64,000 nt of DNA from Xylanibacter caecicola (GTDB lineage Bacteria > Bacteroidota > Bacteroidia > Bacteroidales > Bacteroidaceae): NCBI RefSeq assembly GCF_013166515.1, contig NZ_JABKKJ010000001.1, positions 186,001 to 250,000 of the forward strand. The letters run 5' to 3'. Made by a program: the position numbers and the translations under genes. The stretch's first letter is position 1. Every line of letters starts with the position of its first letter. Below, in pieces: positions 47,085-57,400 of this stretch. The notes beneath the pieces are model-generated. The model saw nothing but the letters and a program-made list of their open reading frames with translations, had not been told where the DNA came from and did not search any database.

Positions 47085-48890
47085 ATGAGCGATATAATAC
47101 AGCTTCTGCCGGATTCGGTGGCAAATCAGATTGCCGCAGGTGAGGTCATACAGCGTCCGGCATCGGTGATAAAAGAACTTGTGGAAAACTCTGTCGATGC
47201 CGGAGCGAAGACCATAAATGTTCTGGTGGTTGATGCCGGCAGGACATCTATACAGGTCATCGACGACGGAAAAGGTATGTCGGAGACTGATGCACGCCTT
47301 TCGTTCGAACGCCATGCCACATCGAAGATACGTAATGCCGGTGATTTGTTTGCGCTTCAGACAATGGGTTTCCGTGGCGAGGCACTGGCATCAATCGCAG
47401 CAGTGGCACAGGTGGAACTGAAGACGCGTACGCCGGGAGAAGAGATTGGCACTATGCTGTCCGTTTCGGCATCCAAGGTTACGGGGCAGGAGCCTGTGTC
47501 ATGTCCCGTCGGGAGTAACTTCCTTGTTCAGAACTTGTTCTTTAATGTGCCTGTACGGCGTAAGTTCCTCAAGTCAAACTCAACCGAACTGAGTAATATT
47601 GTAGCTGCTTTTGAACGCATTGCGCTTGTCAATCCGCAGATAAACTTCACTTTGCACAGCAATGGCACGGAGATGTTCAACCTGCGTGCCGGCGGTGTCC
47701 GTCAGAGAATAGTTGATATTTTCGGCAAGCGTATAAATCACGACCTTCTTCCGTTGAGCGTAGATACGACTGTTTGCAGGATTTCCGGATTTGTAGGAAA
47801 GCCTGAGTCGGCAAAAAAGAAGAATGTGCAGCAATATTTCTTTGTCAACGGGCGATACATGAAGCATCCTTATTTTCACAAGGCAGTGATGGCATCATAC
47901 GAGCGTCTGATACCCGTCGGCGAACAGATACCTTATTTTATATATATGGAAGTTGAGCCGCGCGACATAGATGTAAACATACATCCAACAAAGACGGAGA
48001 TAAAGTTTGAGAACGAGCATACCATCTGGCAAATCCTCATGGCTGCCGTAAAAGAGGCTGTAGGCAAGTTCAGCGATGTGCCTTCAATTGACTTCGACAC
48101 GGAGGGAAAACCTGAAATTCCGGTGTTTGAGGCAGGGAGCATGGGAGTGCCTGTCCCAAAGATAGACATAAATCCCGTTTATAATCCGTTTAAGGAAACG
48201 CCAGTCAGCAACTATGTTCCCGAAAACTGGGAGCAGCTATACACCACTCCTGATGCCTCACAGATAAAAGAAATGCCTTTGTTTGCAGACAAACCGGATG
48301 ATGAAAGACCGGATGCCGTAGATGAAAAGTCCCCTGTACATTATCAGTATAAGGGCAAATATATAATGACGGCAGTAAAATCCGGGCTTATGATAATCGA
48401 CCAGCACCGTGCTCATATACGTGTCCTGTATGAGAATTATATGCAGCAGCTTGACGGCAGGACCGGCAGTGTTCAGAAAGTGTTGTTCCCCGAGATTGTC
48501 CAGCTTGACCACAAGGAAGCTATCGTCATGGAAAAAGTGCAGCCCGAAATGGAAAAGCTCGGCTTTGATATTTCCGATCTTGGAGGCGGCAGCTATGCTG
48601 TGAATGGTATACCGTCGGGAATAGAAGGGATAAACGTTGTTGAGCTTGTATGCAACATGGTGGCGACGGCGGCGGAGAACGGTGTAGGCGTCGCGTCTGA
48701 CATCAACCACTCCCTGGCTGTCTCTTTGGCACGCAATGCGGCAATACCCCACGGACAAGTCCTTAACAACAATGAAATGGAAAATCTTGTAAACGAGCTT
48801 TTCGCATGTTCCAATGTAAACTATACTCCAGACGGAAAAAGCATACTGACAATTTTCAGACAGTCGGAAATGGAGCGGCTGTTGGGGTAA
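47085..48890 (+). CDS. mutL: DNA mismatch repair protein MutL (endonuclease motifs missing)
   Basis: Mismatch-repair coupling ATPase. The GHKL ATPase domain is intact: [27 protein letters not shown] and [13 protein letters not shown]. The 601-residue protein keeps a C-terminal dimerisation domain. The metal-binding motifs of nicking MutL proteins are changed: DQHA-x2-E-x4-E reads [12 protein letters not shown] (from residue 439), the ACR motif reads ARNAA (549-553), and CPHGRP reads YTPDGKS (580-586). So this MutL probably does not cut DNA. It is the last gene of the envelope operon, 12 bp after the OstA-like gene. Confidence 0.95.
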   Translation: MSDIIQLLPDSVANQIAAGEVIQRPASVIKELVENSVDAGAKTINVLVVDAGRTSIQVIDDGKGMSETDARLSFERHATSKIRNAGDLFALQTMGFRGEALASIAAVAQVELKTRTPGEEIGTMLSVSASKVTGQEPVSCPVGSNFLVQNLFFNVPVRRKFLKSNSTELSNIVAAFERIALVNPQINFTLHSNGTEMFNLRAGGVRQRIVDIFGKRINHDLLPLSVDTTVCRISGFVGKPESAKKKNVQQYFFVNGRYMKHPYFHKAVMASYERLIPVGEQIPYFIYMEVEPRDIDVNIHPTKTEIKFENEHTIWQILMAAVKEAVGKFSDVPSIDFDTEGKPEIPVFEAGSMGVPVPKIDINPVYNPFKETPVSNYVPENWEQLYTTPDASQIKEMPLFADKPDDERPDAVDEKSPVHYQYKGKYIMTAVKSGLMIIDQHRAHIRVLYENYMQQLDGRTGSVQKVLFPEIVQLDHKEAIVMEKVQPEMEKLGFDISDLGGGSYAVNGIPSGIEGINVVELVCNMVATAAENGVGVASDINHSLAVSLARNAAIPHGQVLNNNEMENLVNELFACSNVNYTPDGKSILTIFRQSEMERLLG

Positions 48891-48971
48891 AACACTGTGC
48901 CATAATATAGTATATTTTTATATTTGTTAAATATTTCTATATAAAAAGGTATATATAATAAAAAAATAGTG

Positions 48972-48979
48972 TATCTTTG
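48972..48979 (+). promoter_or_regulatory. OmpA-family gene promoter -7 element
   Basis: TATCTTTG matches TAnnTTTG 60 bp upstream of the ATG in a very AT-rich gap. The strong codon bias of the gene suggests high output. Confidence 0.6.
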
Positions 48980-49038
48980 TACCCAAAATTAATCAACATT
49001 AAAAAACAAATTATTGATTATTTAATAATAAACAACGT

Positions 49039-50190
49039 ATGAGAAAATTATTGTTCGTACTGGCTTTTGCCGGTATCTCTGTTGCCTCTATGGCACAGAA
49101 TGCAGACGCTACTGAGAAGTACAGCGTTGCAACAAACTCTTTTTGGAGTAATTGGTTCATTCAGGCTGGTGCACAGTATTCAGCTGTTTACAGTGCACAG
49201 GAACACGGCTTTGGCTTTACAAAGAATCCGTTGAAGAGCTTCCGTTCAAATCCTCAGGCTTCCATAGCTCTTGGTAAGTGGTTTACTCCGGGTCTCGGTC
49301 TTCGTGTTAAGGCTTCAGGTATATGGGGTAAGGCTCTAGAGCATAGCTATAAATACTGGAATGCTCAGGGACAGGCTCTGTTCAATCTGAGCAACATGAT
49401 TTGCGGTTACAACCCTGACCGTATCTACAACCTTGTTCCTTTCATAGGTGGTGGCATCGGCCGTAACTGCTCAGACAATGTTTACGCAATGGGTCTCAGC
49501 GTAGGTATTCTTAACCAGTTCTATCTTTCAAAGAAGGTTGCAGTAAACCTCGAACTTGGTTGGAACCGTATGGAGAACGACCTCGTGTTCCCCGGATCAC
49601 AGGTTAATGAGGGCAAGCGTTTCTGGGACAGCCATGCTAACATCCTTTATGCAGAGGTTGGTTTGACATACAACCTAGGCAAGGCAACATGGAACAAGAC
49701 TCCGGATGTTGACGCAATCAAGGCTCTCTCACAGTCTCAGATTGACGCTCTTAACGCTCAGCTCGCTGACGAAAAGGCTGAAATCGACCGTCTGAAGAAC
49801 ATGCTTGCAAACCAGAAGCCGGCTCCTGCTCCTGCAGTGACAAAGTCTATCAAGGAATTCATCACAACTCCGGTTTCTGTATTCTTCAACATCTCAAAGA
49901 CCGACGTTGCTAACCCGAAAGACCTTGTTAACGTTAAGGCTCTTGCAAAGTATGCTAAGGAGAACAACTCTAATATCCTCGTAACAGGTTATGCAGACAA
50001 CTCTACAGGTACTCCCGCAATCAACCAGAAACTTTCTGAGAACCGTGCAAACCAGGTTGTTGAAGAGCTCGTTAAGATGGGCGTAAGCCGCGACAAGATT
50101 TCAACAGCTGCCAAGGGTGGTGTTAAGGAACTCGGTGTTGAGTCACCTGTTTCATTCGACCGCCGTGCTACTGTTCAGATTGTAGAATAA
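49039..50190 (+). CDS. OmpA-family outer membrane protein
   Basis: Abundant outer-membrane protein linking the membrane to peptidoglycan. Of 383 residues: signal peptide 1-19 (ends SVASMAQ), beta-barrel to about 215, a short coiled coil (QIDALNAQLADEKAEIDRL), a Pro/Ala linker, and a C-terminal OmpA domain (about 270-383) with ILVTGYADNSTGTPAINQ and LSENRANQVVEEL. Codon use is unlike its neighbours (GCT, CCT, AAG and AAC strongly favoured), as expected for a very highly expressed gene. Its own promoter and terminator make it monocistronic. Confidence 0.93.
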   Translation: MRKLLFVLAFAGISVASMAQNADATEKYSVATNSFWSNWFIQAGAQYSAVYSAQEHGFGFTKNPLKSFRSNPQASIALGKWFTPGLGLRVKASGIWGKALEHSYKYWNAQGQALFNLSNMICGYNPDRIYNLVPFIGGGIGRNCSDNVYAMGLSVGILNQFYLSKKVAVNLELGWNRMENDLVFPGSQVNEGKRFWDSHANILYAEVGLTYNLGKATWNKTPDVDAIKALSQSQIDALNAQLADEKAEIDRLKNMLANQKPAPAPAVTKSIKEFITTPVSVFFNISKTDVANPKDLVNVKALAKYAKENNSNILVTGYADNSTGTPAINQKLSENRANQVVEELVKMGVSRDKISTAAKGGVKELGVESPVSFDRRATVQIVE

Positions 50191-50217
50191 TACAGCATAG
50201 ACTGAATAATGTTTAAG

Positions 50218-50258
50218 GTGTGCGTATCTTCGCTTGCGATGATACGCACACTCTTTTT
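50218..50258 (+). terminator. Terminator of the OmpA-family gene
   Basis: Perfect 11-bp stem GTGTGCGTATC (50218-50228) / GATACGCACAC (50241-50251) followed by TCTTTTT. Confidence 0.9.
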
Positions 50259-50331
50259 ATGGCTGTTGTGGTGCCCATAACATGTTAAAGACATATTTTT
50301 ATTGCATCAACAATAAAAAACAAGGACAAAG

Positions 50332-50363
50332 TTTGGTCGTTTTAATAAAAGTTGTTATCTTTG
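50332..50363 (+). promoter_or_regulatory. tRNA-Val promoter
   Basis: TTTG (50332-50335), 20-bp spacer, TATCTTTG (50356-50363), 21 bp before the mature tRNA 5' end; a full match to the housekeeping promoter. Confidence 0.8.
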
Positions 50364-50383
50364 CAACCGCTTACGATAAGTAA

Positions 50384-50458
50384 GGGCGTTTAGCTCAGCT
50401 GGTTTAGAGCATCTGCCTTACAAGCAGAGGGTCGGCGGTTCGAATCCGTCAACGCCCA
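50384..50458 (+). tRNA. tRNA-Val (anticodon TAC)
   Basis: Cloverleaf of 75 nt: acceptor GGGCGTT pairs with AACGCCC, D arm GCTC/GAGC, anticodon stem TCTGC/GCAGA with loop CTTACAA (anticodon TAC), and T arm containing GGTTCGAATCC. Discriminator A at 50458; the full CCA end is not encoded. Its own promoter and terminator flank it. Confidence 0.97.
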
Positions 50459-50466
50459 CAATATTT

Positions 50467-50500
50467 AAGACACCATTCAAGAATTGAATGGTGTCTTTTG
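50467..50500 (+). terminator. Terminator after tRNA-Val
   Basis: Perfect 14-bp stem (50467-50480 with 50484-50497), 3-nt loop, ending in TCTTTTG. Confidence 0.9.
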
Positions 50501-50590
50501 TTTTCTTATAAGTAATCACGGCGGCTGCCGTTGATTGTTCATTGTTAGAAAACGTAAGTTCACCGAAGTTATGTTTCTGCAAAGCCGATA

Positions 50591-50641
50591 AAAAAGGAGG
50601 GAGTGCCGTTCGTATTAAGAACTATGCACACCCTCCTGAAA
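50591..50641. terminator. Terminator hairpin downstream of the 59-residue peptide gene
   Basis: GGAGGGAGTGC (50596-50606) pairs with GCACACCCTCC (50626-50636) with one mismatch, flanked by A-runs on the left and right, so it would end minus-strand transcripts arriving from the secreted-protein genes. Confidence 0.7.
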
Positions 50642-50706
50642 AAAACAACTAAAATATATTACATTGTGGTATACAGCTTCTGACTGCGTGCGTGACTATG
50701 CACGAG

Positions 50707-50886
50707 TCAGTTGAAGTCTTCATCCCAAATGTCAGGTATAGGAAACGTTGGCTTTGCCGCGGCATCGTCTGCATCTTCTTCGGTGTTATCCTTGTCCGGG
50801 GGTGTAAACGACTCGGCAAGCGGCATCATCGGCTCTGCCGATATTACGCTGATTTCAGGTTTGATATAATCTTTTTTCTTCATCAT
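50707..50886 (-). CDS. Short peptide gene downstream of the PL1 protein
   Basis: A 59-residue open frame starting 9 bp after the stop of the large lyase gene. It starts with two ATG codons; the product begins MMKKKDYIKPEISV. The N-terminal motif YIKPEISVI...SAEPMM is shared with the product of 54208-54417, which sits in the same place relative to its own large gene. The tail is acidic and Pro-rich and ends IPDIWDEDFN. No signal peptide, membrane segment or known domain. A terminator hairpin follows at 50591-50641. The match of motif, distance and order makes chance unlikely; function unknown. Confidence 0.65.
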   Translation of the reverse strand: MMKKKDYIKPEISVISAEPMMPLAESFTPPDKDNTEEDADDAAAKPTFPIPDIWDEDFN

Positions 50887-50895
50887 TCTGTTCCG

Positions 50896-53800
50896 TCATT
50901 TGTTGCTTATTACCATTTTCTTTCCATTGACGATATATATGCCTTCTGGCAATCCTTTGGCGGATGTGCCGACATATTGCCCGTTAAGGTTGTAAATGCC
51001 CTTGTGCGATGCCTTGCATGGCTCATAGGGTATCTCTTCTATTCCTGTCGTGCCGCCGGGTATCATCACCTTTGCACTTGCAGCCTGCGTTGCCGGCAGT
51101 CTGAAATATGCCCTTAGTCCCCTCATTACGTTGTCCGGTGCCTGCTTTGGTCGCGACAGACCGTTGCGGGTGTTGAACATAAGCTCTGTCCCGCCATATT
51201 CCATGGCATATTTTGTGTACGTCCCGATGTAGCTGCATCCGTCTATTGTCACGCTTTTCGGTGCTTCCGTCACTACGGTTACGTTCTCGAAACGCGGGTT
51301 TTTAATCGTGCTGTTGGGCTTTATAAGGCATGGTATGCCGGCTTTGATACCTTCTGTTGTCTCTTCGAAAATCATTGTGTTGCCGTTAACGCTGCTGAAT
51401 TGCAGTACCCTTGCATCTCCAAGTACATTGTTTATTTTGTCGGCGGATATGTCGAAGGGCACGCAGAACGAATTCCAATATGTGTCCGACAGCGTGCGTA
51501 CAAGCGTTATGTTTGCCGGTCCCGCCGGTACGCCAAGTGCCACGCTGTGCTCGCTGAGCGTTATTTCCGGCAGTGTGTACAGCGTTATAGCCCATACAAC
51601 CTGCTTGCCTGCTGCCTTAAAGGTTAGCTTTCCGCTTGCCGGATTGTCAAGGGCTATGGTGTATTCTTTCATCACAGCCGAGCCGTCTGTACCTTTCTTA
51701 GGGAACACATAATCAGTATTGGAGAATGTCTTTCCGTTCAGCTCAGCAAGATAAGAGTCACCGTCGGCGTAATTGTCATAACCGTTTATCTTTACTTTGC
51801 TGACGCTAATGCCTTCAGGAAGATTTATTGTAAACAGAGTTCCGGCTGAGTATTTTATACAGTCATTGTCTCCTGCGTTGTAGCCTTTGTTGTTTCCGTT
51901 GGTAACGGTTATGCCGTTGTTGAAGTTCCATATAGCCGATGTGTTTGTGCCTGTATTGGTTGCCTTTGATATTGTATACTCCCCTCCAGCCTGTGTAACG
52001 GCGTTCTTGACAGGATAAAGTATGATGCGCATACATGCCTGCCCGCCTTTAAACACAAATGGAAGAGTCTTTGAGACTGGCGATGTGAGTTCTATTGTAT
52101 AGTCGCGGTTGTTCGCTTCCGATTTTCCTTTAGGGAAAACATAGTCGGTGCTTCCGTATGTCGCCGTTCCAAGCGTATGGAGATATGTATCCGTGTTGGC
52201 ATCATTTCCGTAGCCGATAATCCTCACCTTCTCTATGGACATCATTTCCGGTATGTTTATAACAAAGGTCTCGCCAGCCGAATATTTCACATACTTTGAT
52301 GCCGCAGAGGCATAGCCTTTCCCTGTCGTTATGCTGAAGCCGCCGTTGAAGTCCCAGCCGTCGCTGCCCACATGCGTCACGGCGGATATCTCATACTCAT
52401 CCGCCACCTCTGTTTCTTCCTTGTCTGTATCAGTATCTCCTTCGATGCTTCCGCCGGCGTTCTGTGATGTCGTGATGTCCTCAACGAGACTGTTCATGTA
52501 AACCTCAAGATTAGTATATCCGTTAACGGTCACAAGGGCACCGTCAGTCTTGTCATTCGGATTAAGTCCGTTTGCATTCTCCCAGCTGTCGGGCATGCCG
52601 TCGCCGTCGGTGTCCGTGGGCGCGGCTGTGCTGTTGAGGACGGGCCAGCCCTTTGTTCCGTCGGAATATACAACATCATCCTGACTGTTTATCAGTCCCG
52701 GAAGGCTTTCCTTCAGATTACCGTTCTTGTCTGTATACTGCCCTCCCGTGCATGTCGCCTTTTCGTTGCGTGTGTCGTCCACTATCATTTTGTCGAGCGC
52801 GTCACGGTGGAGAGACGCCCCGGCGTATGCCAGAACCTTCTCGTATGCCGCAGAGGCAGTGTGTGTGGTCACTCCGGCAAACTCAATGGGATTGCTCAGG
52901 CGCATGGCATCTTTTGTCTCCTGCGTATAGGTGTAGTCAACGCTGGCATCGTTCGCCGTCTGGTTGTATATGCCATACGTCCAGTTGTCGTTCGTCACGT
53001 CGCTGTACGACGGGTTAAAATTTCCGTCAACAAAGTATTTGCCCCATACGTGCCACATCGCGTCCCAGCCGTTGGGCGTATCCGTGTCGTGCTTTGTATA
53101 TTCTGTTGTCCTCACGCCTATTGCCGCTATGCGCTTGCGTATGTTCTCGCCCCGGGTCTGCGTGGCAGGTCCCGGCTTGTAATAGTTGTTCACAATGTTT
53201 ACGTTCATGCCCTCGCCGCCGTAACATCCGTTGCCAGCCCAGTTGTAGAACACGTTGTTGCGCAGGTCTACGCGCTCGTCGGTCTGTGTTCCCGTTCTCG
53301 GACCGAGACGCGGCACGCGCGAGTCGTGATGGGCAAGCAGGTTGTGATGATACGAAGCGCCGCTGCCGCCCCAGTTGCCGCCATATCCGTGCGTGCCTTT
53401 CGCATGTCCGGAACTTACAAGGCTCTGCGCGCCGATGCACCACTGCACAGTAGTGTTCTTACTGCCGTATACCGACAGACACTCGTCTATGCTCCAGCTA
53501 ACCGAGCAGTGATCTACGATAATGTTTTCCCTGTCCATTCCGCCCAGTCCGTCGCCCTCATGAAAAGCCACATTCTCATTTCCGGGGCGGAAGCGCACAA
53601 AGCGTATTATCACGTTGTCTGCCGCTATCACGAACGGATAGCCCGCAATGCAGATGCCGTCGCCCGGTGCCGTCTGTCCGGCTATGGTGACATTGCCGTT
53701 CTGTAGCTTCAGCTCTGCTTTCAGATATATTGTTCCGGAAACGTCAAAAACTATCGTGCGCACATCCTTCTGCCTGCACGCATGGCGGAAGGTTCCGGCT

Positions 53801-53979
53801 GCCGGGTTTGCAGTGTTGTCGTCGCTTAGCGTCGTCACATGATATACCGTTCCGCCGCGTCCGCCCGTAGTATACCGTCCGAAGCCCTCGGCTCCGGGAA
53901 ATGCCGGTACCTTTACGCTTTGTGCAAGTGTGCAGACGCTTATGGCAAGCAGTATCGTAGTTAATATCTTTCGTATCAT
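50896..53979 (-). CDS. Large secreted PL1-type pectate lyase with duplicated C-terminal modules
   Basis: Signal peptide (1-19) and PL1 beta-helix (about 22-330): PAFPGAEGFGRYTTGGRGG, ENIIVDHCSVSWSIDE, HDSRVPRLGPR and NNVFYNW. A calcium-binding-like TDTDGDGMPDSW follows near residue 455. Two copies of a module of about 130 residues come next (about 528-655 and 666-800; each has KYSAG.LF.IN.PE and DYVFPK). After these is a segment shared with the 1110-residue neighbour (about 820-960: WNSFCVPFDIS, AGIPCLIKP). The end, GIYNLNGQ...GIYIVNGKKMVISNK, resembles a type IX sorting domain. 1027 residues. Confidence 0.85.
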   Translation of the reverse strand: MIRKILTTILLAISVCTLAQSVKVPAFPGAEGFGRYTTGGRGGTVYHVTTLSDDNTANPAAGTFRHACRQKDVRTIVFDVSGTIYLKAELKLQNGNVTIAGQTAPGDGICIAGYPFVIAADNVIIRFVRFRPGNENVAFHEGDGLGGMDRENIIVDHCSVSWSIDECLSVYGSKNTTVQWCIGAQSLVSSGHAKGTHGYGGNWGGSGASYHHNLLAHHDSRVPRLGPRTGTQTDERVDLRNNVFYNWAGNGCYGGEGMNVNIVNNYYKPGPATQTRGENIRKRIAAIGVRTTEYTKHDTDTPNGWDAMWHVWGKYFVDGNFNPSYSDVTNDNWTYGIYNQTANDASVDYTYTQETKDAMRLSNPIEFAGVTTHTASAAYEKVLAYAGASLHRDALDKMIVDDTRNEKATCTGGQYTDKNGNLKESLPGLINSQDDVVYSDGTKGWPVLNSTAAPTDTDGDGMPDSWENANGLNPNDKTDGALVTVNGYTNLEVYMNSLVEDITTSQNAGGSIEGDTDTDKEETEVADEYEISAVTHVGSDGWDFNGGFSITTGKGYASAASKYVKYSAGETFVINIPEMMSIEKVRIIGYGNDANTDTYLHTLGTATYGSTDYVFPKGKSEANNRDYTIELTSPVSKTLPFVFKGGQACMRIILYPVKNAVTQAGGEYTISKATNTGTNTSAIWNFNNGITVTNGNNKGYNAGDNDCIKYSAGTLFTINLPEGISVSKVKINGYDNYADGDSYLAELNGKTFSNTDYVFPKKGTDGSAVMKEYTIALDNPASGKLTFKAAGKQVVWAITLYTLPEITLSEHSVALGVPAGPANITLVRTLSDTYWNSFCVPFDISADKINNVLGDARVLQFSSVNGNTMIFEETTEGIKAGIPCLIKPNSTIKNPRFENVTVVTEAPKSVTIDGCSYIGTYTKYAMEYGGTELMFNTRNGLSRPKQAPDNVMRGLRAYFRLPATQAASAKVMIPGGTTGIEEIPYEPCKASHKGIYNLNGQYVGTSAKGLPEGIYIVNGKKMVISNK

Positions 53980-54044
53980 AGTGTTTCTTTAAGGTCTTTA
54001 TGTCATGGCAAGGCGTATCGTGGATATGTGCAGAAATCCAAGAG

Positions 54045-54129
54045 TAGGGACCATTTTTTGTAAGTGCCCGCATGTAACAGCTTTTCAATCAGTGACTGTA
54101 TGCCGGACATTTACAAGAAAAAGTCCCTA
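54045..54129. repeat. MITE-like inverted repeat, copy E1
   Basis: Arms starting TAGGGACC on the left and ending GTCCCTA on the right pair over about 28 positions with a few gaps, around a loop containing TAACAG. Related to copy E2 at 62451-62545. It takes up much of the 228-bp gap between the 69-residue peptide gene and the lyase gene. Confidence 0.75.
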
Positions 54130-54207
54130 CACTTAATAGAACACAAGATTCTTATACACCCGCCTTGGGGTTATTGGTCAAATGTATTTATCGTCCTTGA
54201 ATGAGCC

Positions 54208-54417
54208 TCACCACTCTCCGTCATTCTCCCACGGCGTGTAAGGCTTTGCTCCGGGACCTTCGCCCGTGCCCGTGCCTGTCTCCGGACCGCCAGGAACTTT
54301 GCCCCCTCCCGGATCTGTCGTCTCCGTATCCGGTCCCGAACCTGCCATCATCATATACTCTGTGCTTATCTCAAATACATTTATGCACGGGGCAATATAT
54401 CCTTTTAATTCTTTCAT
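54208..54417 (-). CDS. Short peptide gene downstream of the 1110-residue secreted protein
   Basis: A 69-residue open frame whose ATG lies 9 bp after the stop of the large upstream gene. The product begins MKELKGYIAPCINVFEIS and continues STEYMMMAGS. This matches the N-terminal motif of the peptide at 50707-50886, [DG]YIxPxIxV followed by S[AT]ExMM. The remainder is Gly/Pro/Thr/Glu-rich with GGGKVPGGPETGTGTG and ends YTPWENDGEW. No signal peptide or membrane segment. The conserved head and low-complexity variable tail resemble a leader-plus-core precursor, but no modifying enzyme or exporter is adjacent. Confidence 0.68.
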   Translation of the reverse strand: MKELKGYIAPCINVFEISTEYMMMAGSGPDTETTDPGGGKVPGGPETGTGTGEGPGAKPYTPWENDGEW

Positions 54418-54426
54418 CGTTGTCTC

Positions 54427-57400
54427 TTATTTAACCGTTACTTTCTTTCCGTTTACTATATACACACCCTTTACGAGGTCTTTAAGTCCTTCTGTGTTTG
54501 TCTTCACAATCCTTCCGTTTAGGTCGTAGATTACTGCATTTGCAGAGATTACGTTGCCGTTGTCTGCTGTAACATGGTCTATCGCCGTTGTGCCGCTGTC
54601 CTCTCCGAAGTCAGCACCGTTAAGAATTGCCTTGGCTCCCGATGTGTTGTCGCTACACTTGAAGAAAGAGCGGTAACCCTTGATGTCCCAATTCTCACCT
54701 TCCTGTGTGCGGTATATCTTGCCGTCGCCTCCAAAGTAGTAGTCGTTCGGAAGAAGTGCCTTTTCCTGTTTTATGTAAGAAGCGTTGAGTGTGAAGTTGA
54801 ACTTGCCGTTAAGCGTGCCGTCCTTCTTGCCGTTCTTGTCGAGTTCGATGGTCTCACCATCTATGGTAACGTATGCCAAGCCTGAGTTGAAATTCGTTAC
54901 AGCCTTGTTTATTTCAACATTATGAGCTTCATCCGTTTCAGAAACAGGTCCGAAACCCGTCCCGCTCTTAGTAGGCTTCACAAAACAAGGTCTTCCTGCA
55001 ACTATCATCTGATAGCCATGCTTCTTGAACTTTATCGTGTTTCCTTCTATGCCGTCGAAGTATATAACCATTGTTCCCTCTCCGAAGGTTCTTTCAACCT
55101 GTGTCTCCGTCATACTGTACGGAAGCGTTACAGGCATCCATGTGTCAGCCTTGAAACTCCTATTATATGTTATTGTCACATCTGTATCCTTTGTGAACAA
55201 CGGTTCTGTTGTCGATTTCTCGTAAAGAGTGACAGGCGTTGCCGTGTTATTTTCATTTGGTATGAACTTAAGTCCGCAGAAACCCAGTTTGCTCGAGTTT
55301 GTGAATACAAAGTATGTCTTGCCCGGCTTTACGTCAAATATGTATTTGCAGTATGCTTTGTTTATAAGAACATATCCGCCGTCACCGTTTCCTGATATTT
55401 CAAAGTTATTGCCTTTTGAAGCCTTTTCCCATTGTTCCTTATATACGTTATAGTTCTCATAACTCGTGAAATCATATTCTCCGTTGTGCTCAAACTTCAA
55501 TTGCCCGTTTACTTTCACCTCTTTTGCATTTATGGTGTTTCCCTTCTCATCGGCAATATAGAGCGGGCGGACTTTGAGTTCTTTTTTTGTTACTACATCA
55601 TTATTCGGTACTCCGTTCTCGTCAAGGTCGAGCGCGCCGTTCTGCAGTACGTGTACAGTAAGTTCTCCGCTGCATTGAGGTTCAAACTTATAGTATGTGC
55701 CATAGAATGGCAGGCTGTGGGTGTTTGTGTTGGGGCTGAACGTATTGCTGCCCATGCCCGAGATATTCCTCAGTTCGTTTGTCGGAGTCTCGTTTCCTGC
55801 CGTGGCATATCCATAGCGAAGCTCCACATTGTCATCGGCTTTATAGGCAATGAATACATCATCCTGCTTTGCCATGGTGTATATGTTGTTCTTCTTGTCC
55901 TGACCGCCGAATGTCATTACCATGCCCGGAATCTTTATCTGGTCGCCGACCTCATGTACGTTGCCGTTCATTATGTTATAATAATTGTCGGTGATGTTTG
56001 TTTCACCGTCTGAATAGATTACTCCGGCAAGACGAATGCGGTTAGGATTATTGTAAGATTTTCCGTCCCATTCTCTCTGGCTGTTGAATATATAATATGT
56101 AGTGCCTGCCGTAGCATGGAACATGAACGACTGTGTGGTATTATATAATGCTATGCCACCTTCTGCCTTGTTGTCGTAAATACCGTTTGGATAGTCCTCA
56201 ACGGGATTGCCTTTAGAGTCGGTTATCCACAGTTGTCCGAACTTTGTCTTGTCATCTTTGTCAAAATACAGGTATATTGTGCCGCTCTTCATTGCCGTAA
56301 TGGTATAGAACGCTCCTTTTACAGGCAGTGATTTGTTCTCGTTGCCATCGAAGAAATAGCTGTTTGGATCCTTGCCGTCCGTAGGTACCGACTTGCTGTC
56401 CGGAATAATCTCCCACTCAAAGTGGGATGCCAGTTTATACCCGTCTTCTTTTTGTGATTCTATCGTCATAGGGGCACTCCATGTTCCGTTTCCAAGTGTT
56501 ATGTACAATGCCGGCGTGAGAGACAGGCTTGCCTGAAGCGTTCCGCTGTTGTCCTCGGCGTTTTTCTCTTCAGAGCGTGAAAGTGTCTGATAAGTTTTTC
56601 CGGGCTTCTGGTCTTTGTCCACTTCAAGGCTCTCGGCAGTTCCTGCCGGCATAAAGTCGTATCCGGCAAAGCCGAGCCTTGTACCTACACCATATATATA
56701 ATAGTCGCCCTCGATTTTTGCATAAATCTCGCATAAGATAAGGTGATATACATTATCATTCGGCAGGGTGAAAGTTCCAGCTTCTGTACTTTCAAGTCTC
56801 TTTCCTTCATATATACATACGGCAGGCATCCCGTTGCCGTCTTTGTCGATAATCTTAAAACTCTTTCCGGCTCCCGTCTTTGTTATCAGCCTTACAACCA
56901 GCTTTCCGTCGGTCTTTGCCGTATATCGGGTATAGCATCCTGAAGCAGGTATGTCGTTGTCAGTTAAAGATGCGTTGGTTCCGGAAAGGTATGAAACATA
57001 ATCACCCACTCTGTTTTCCCATTTCCATTGTTTTGCTGCATCTGCCGTTCCGTCCTCGCCAAGTGTCAGCGTTACATTCGTATTGTCGAATGTCTTTGTA
57101 GTACCTACATATTTATTTGCATCATCGGTCTTGGTAAAAGCCAAAGTCTCCGTCGCTCCTGCCGGATAGAAGTCGTAGCCTGCAAAGCCCGGTCTTGTGC
57201 TGCCTCCATATATATAGTATGTAGTGCCTGCACTTACATTGACTCTACAGTTAATCGACCGATATGCATTGGTGGTATTTGGAATGGTAAAGGCATTGTT
57301 GCTATAAGGCAACTGCGTATTGTCATCCTGCACACAAACAGCATTATATATTGAATTTCCGTTTTCGTCTATTATATACAAATTACGTTCTTGTGTGGTT

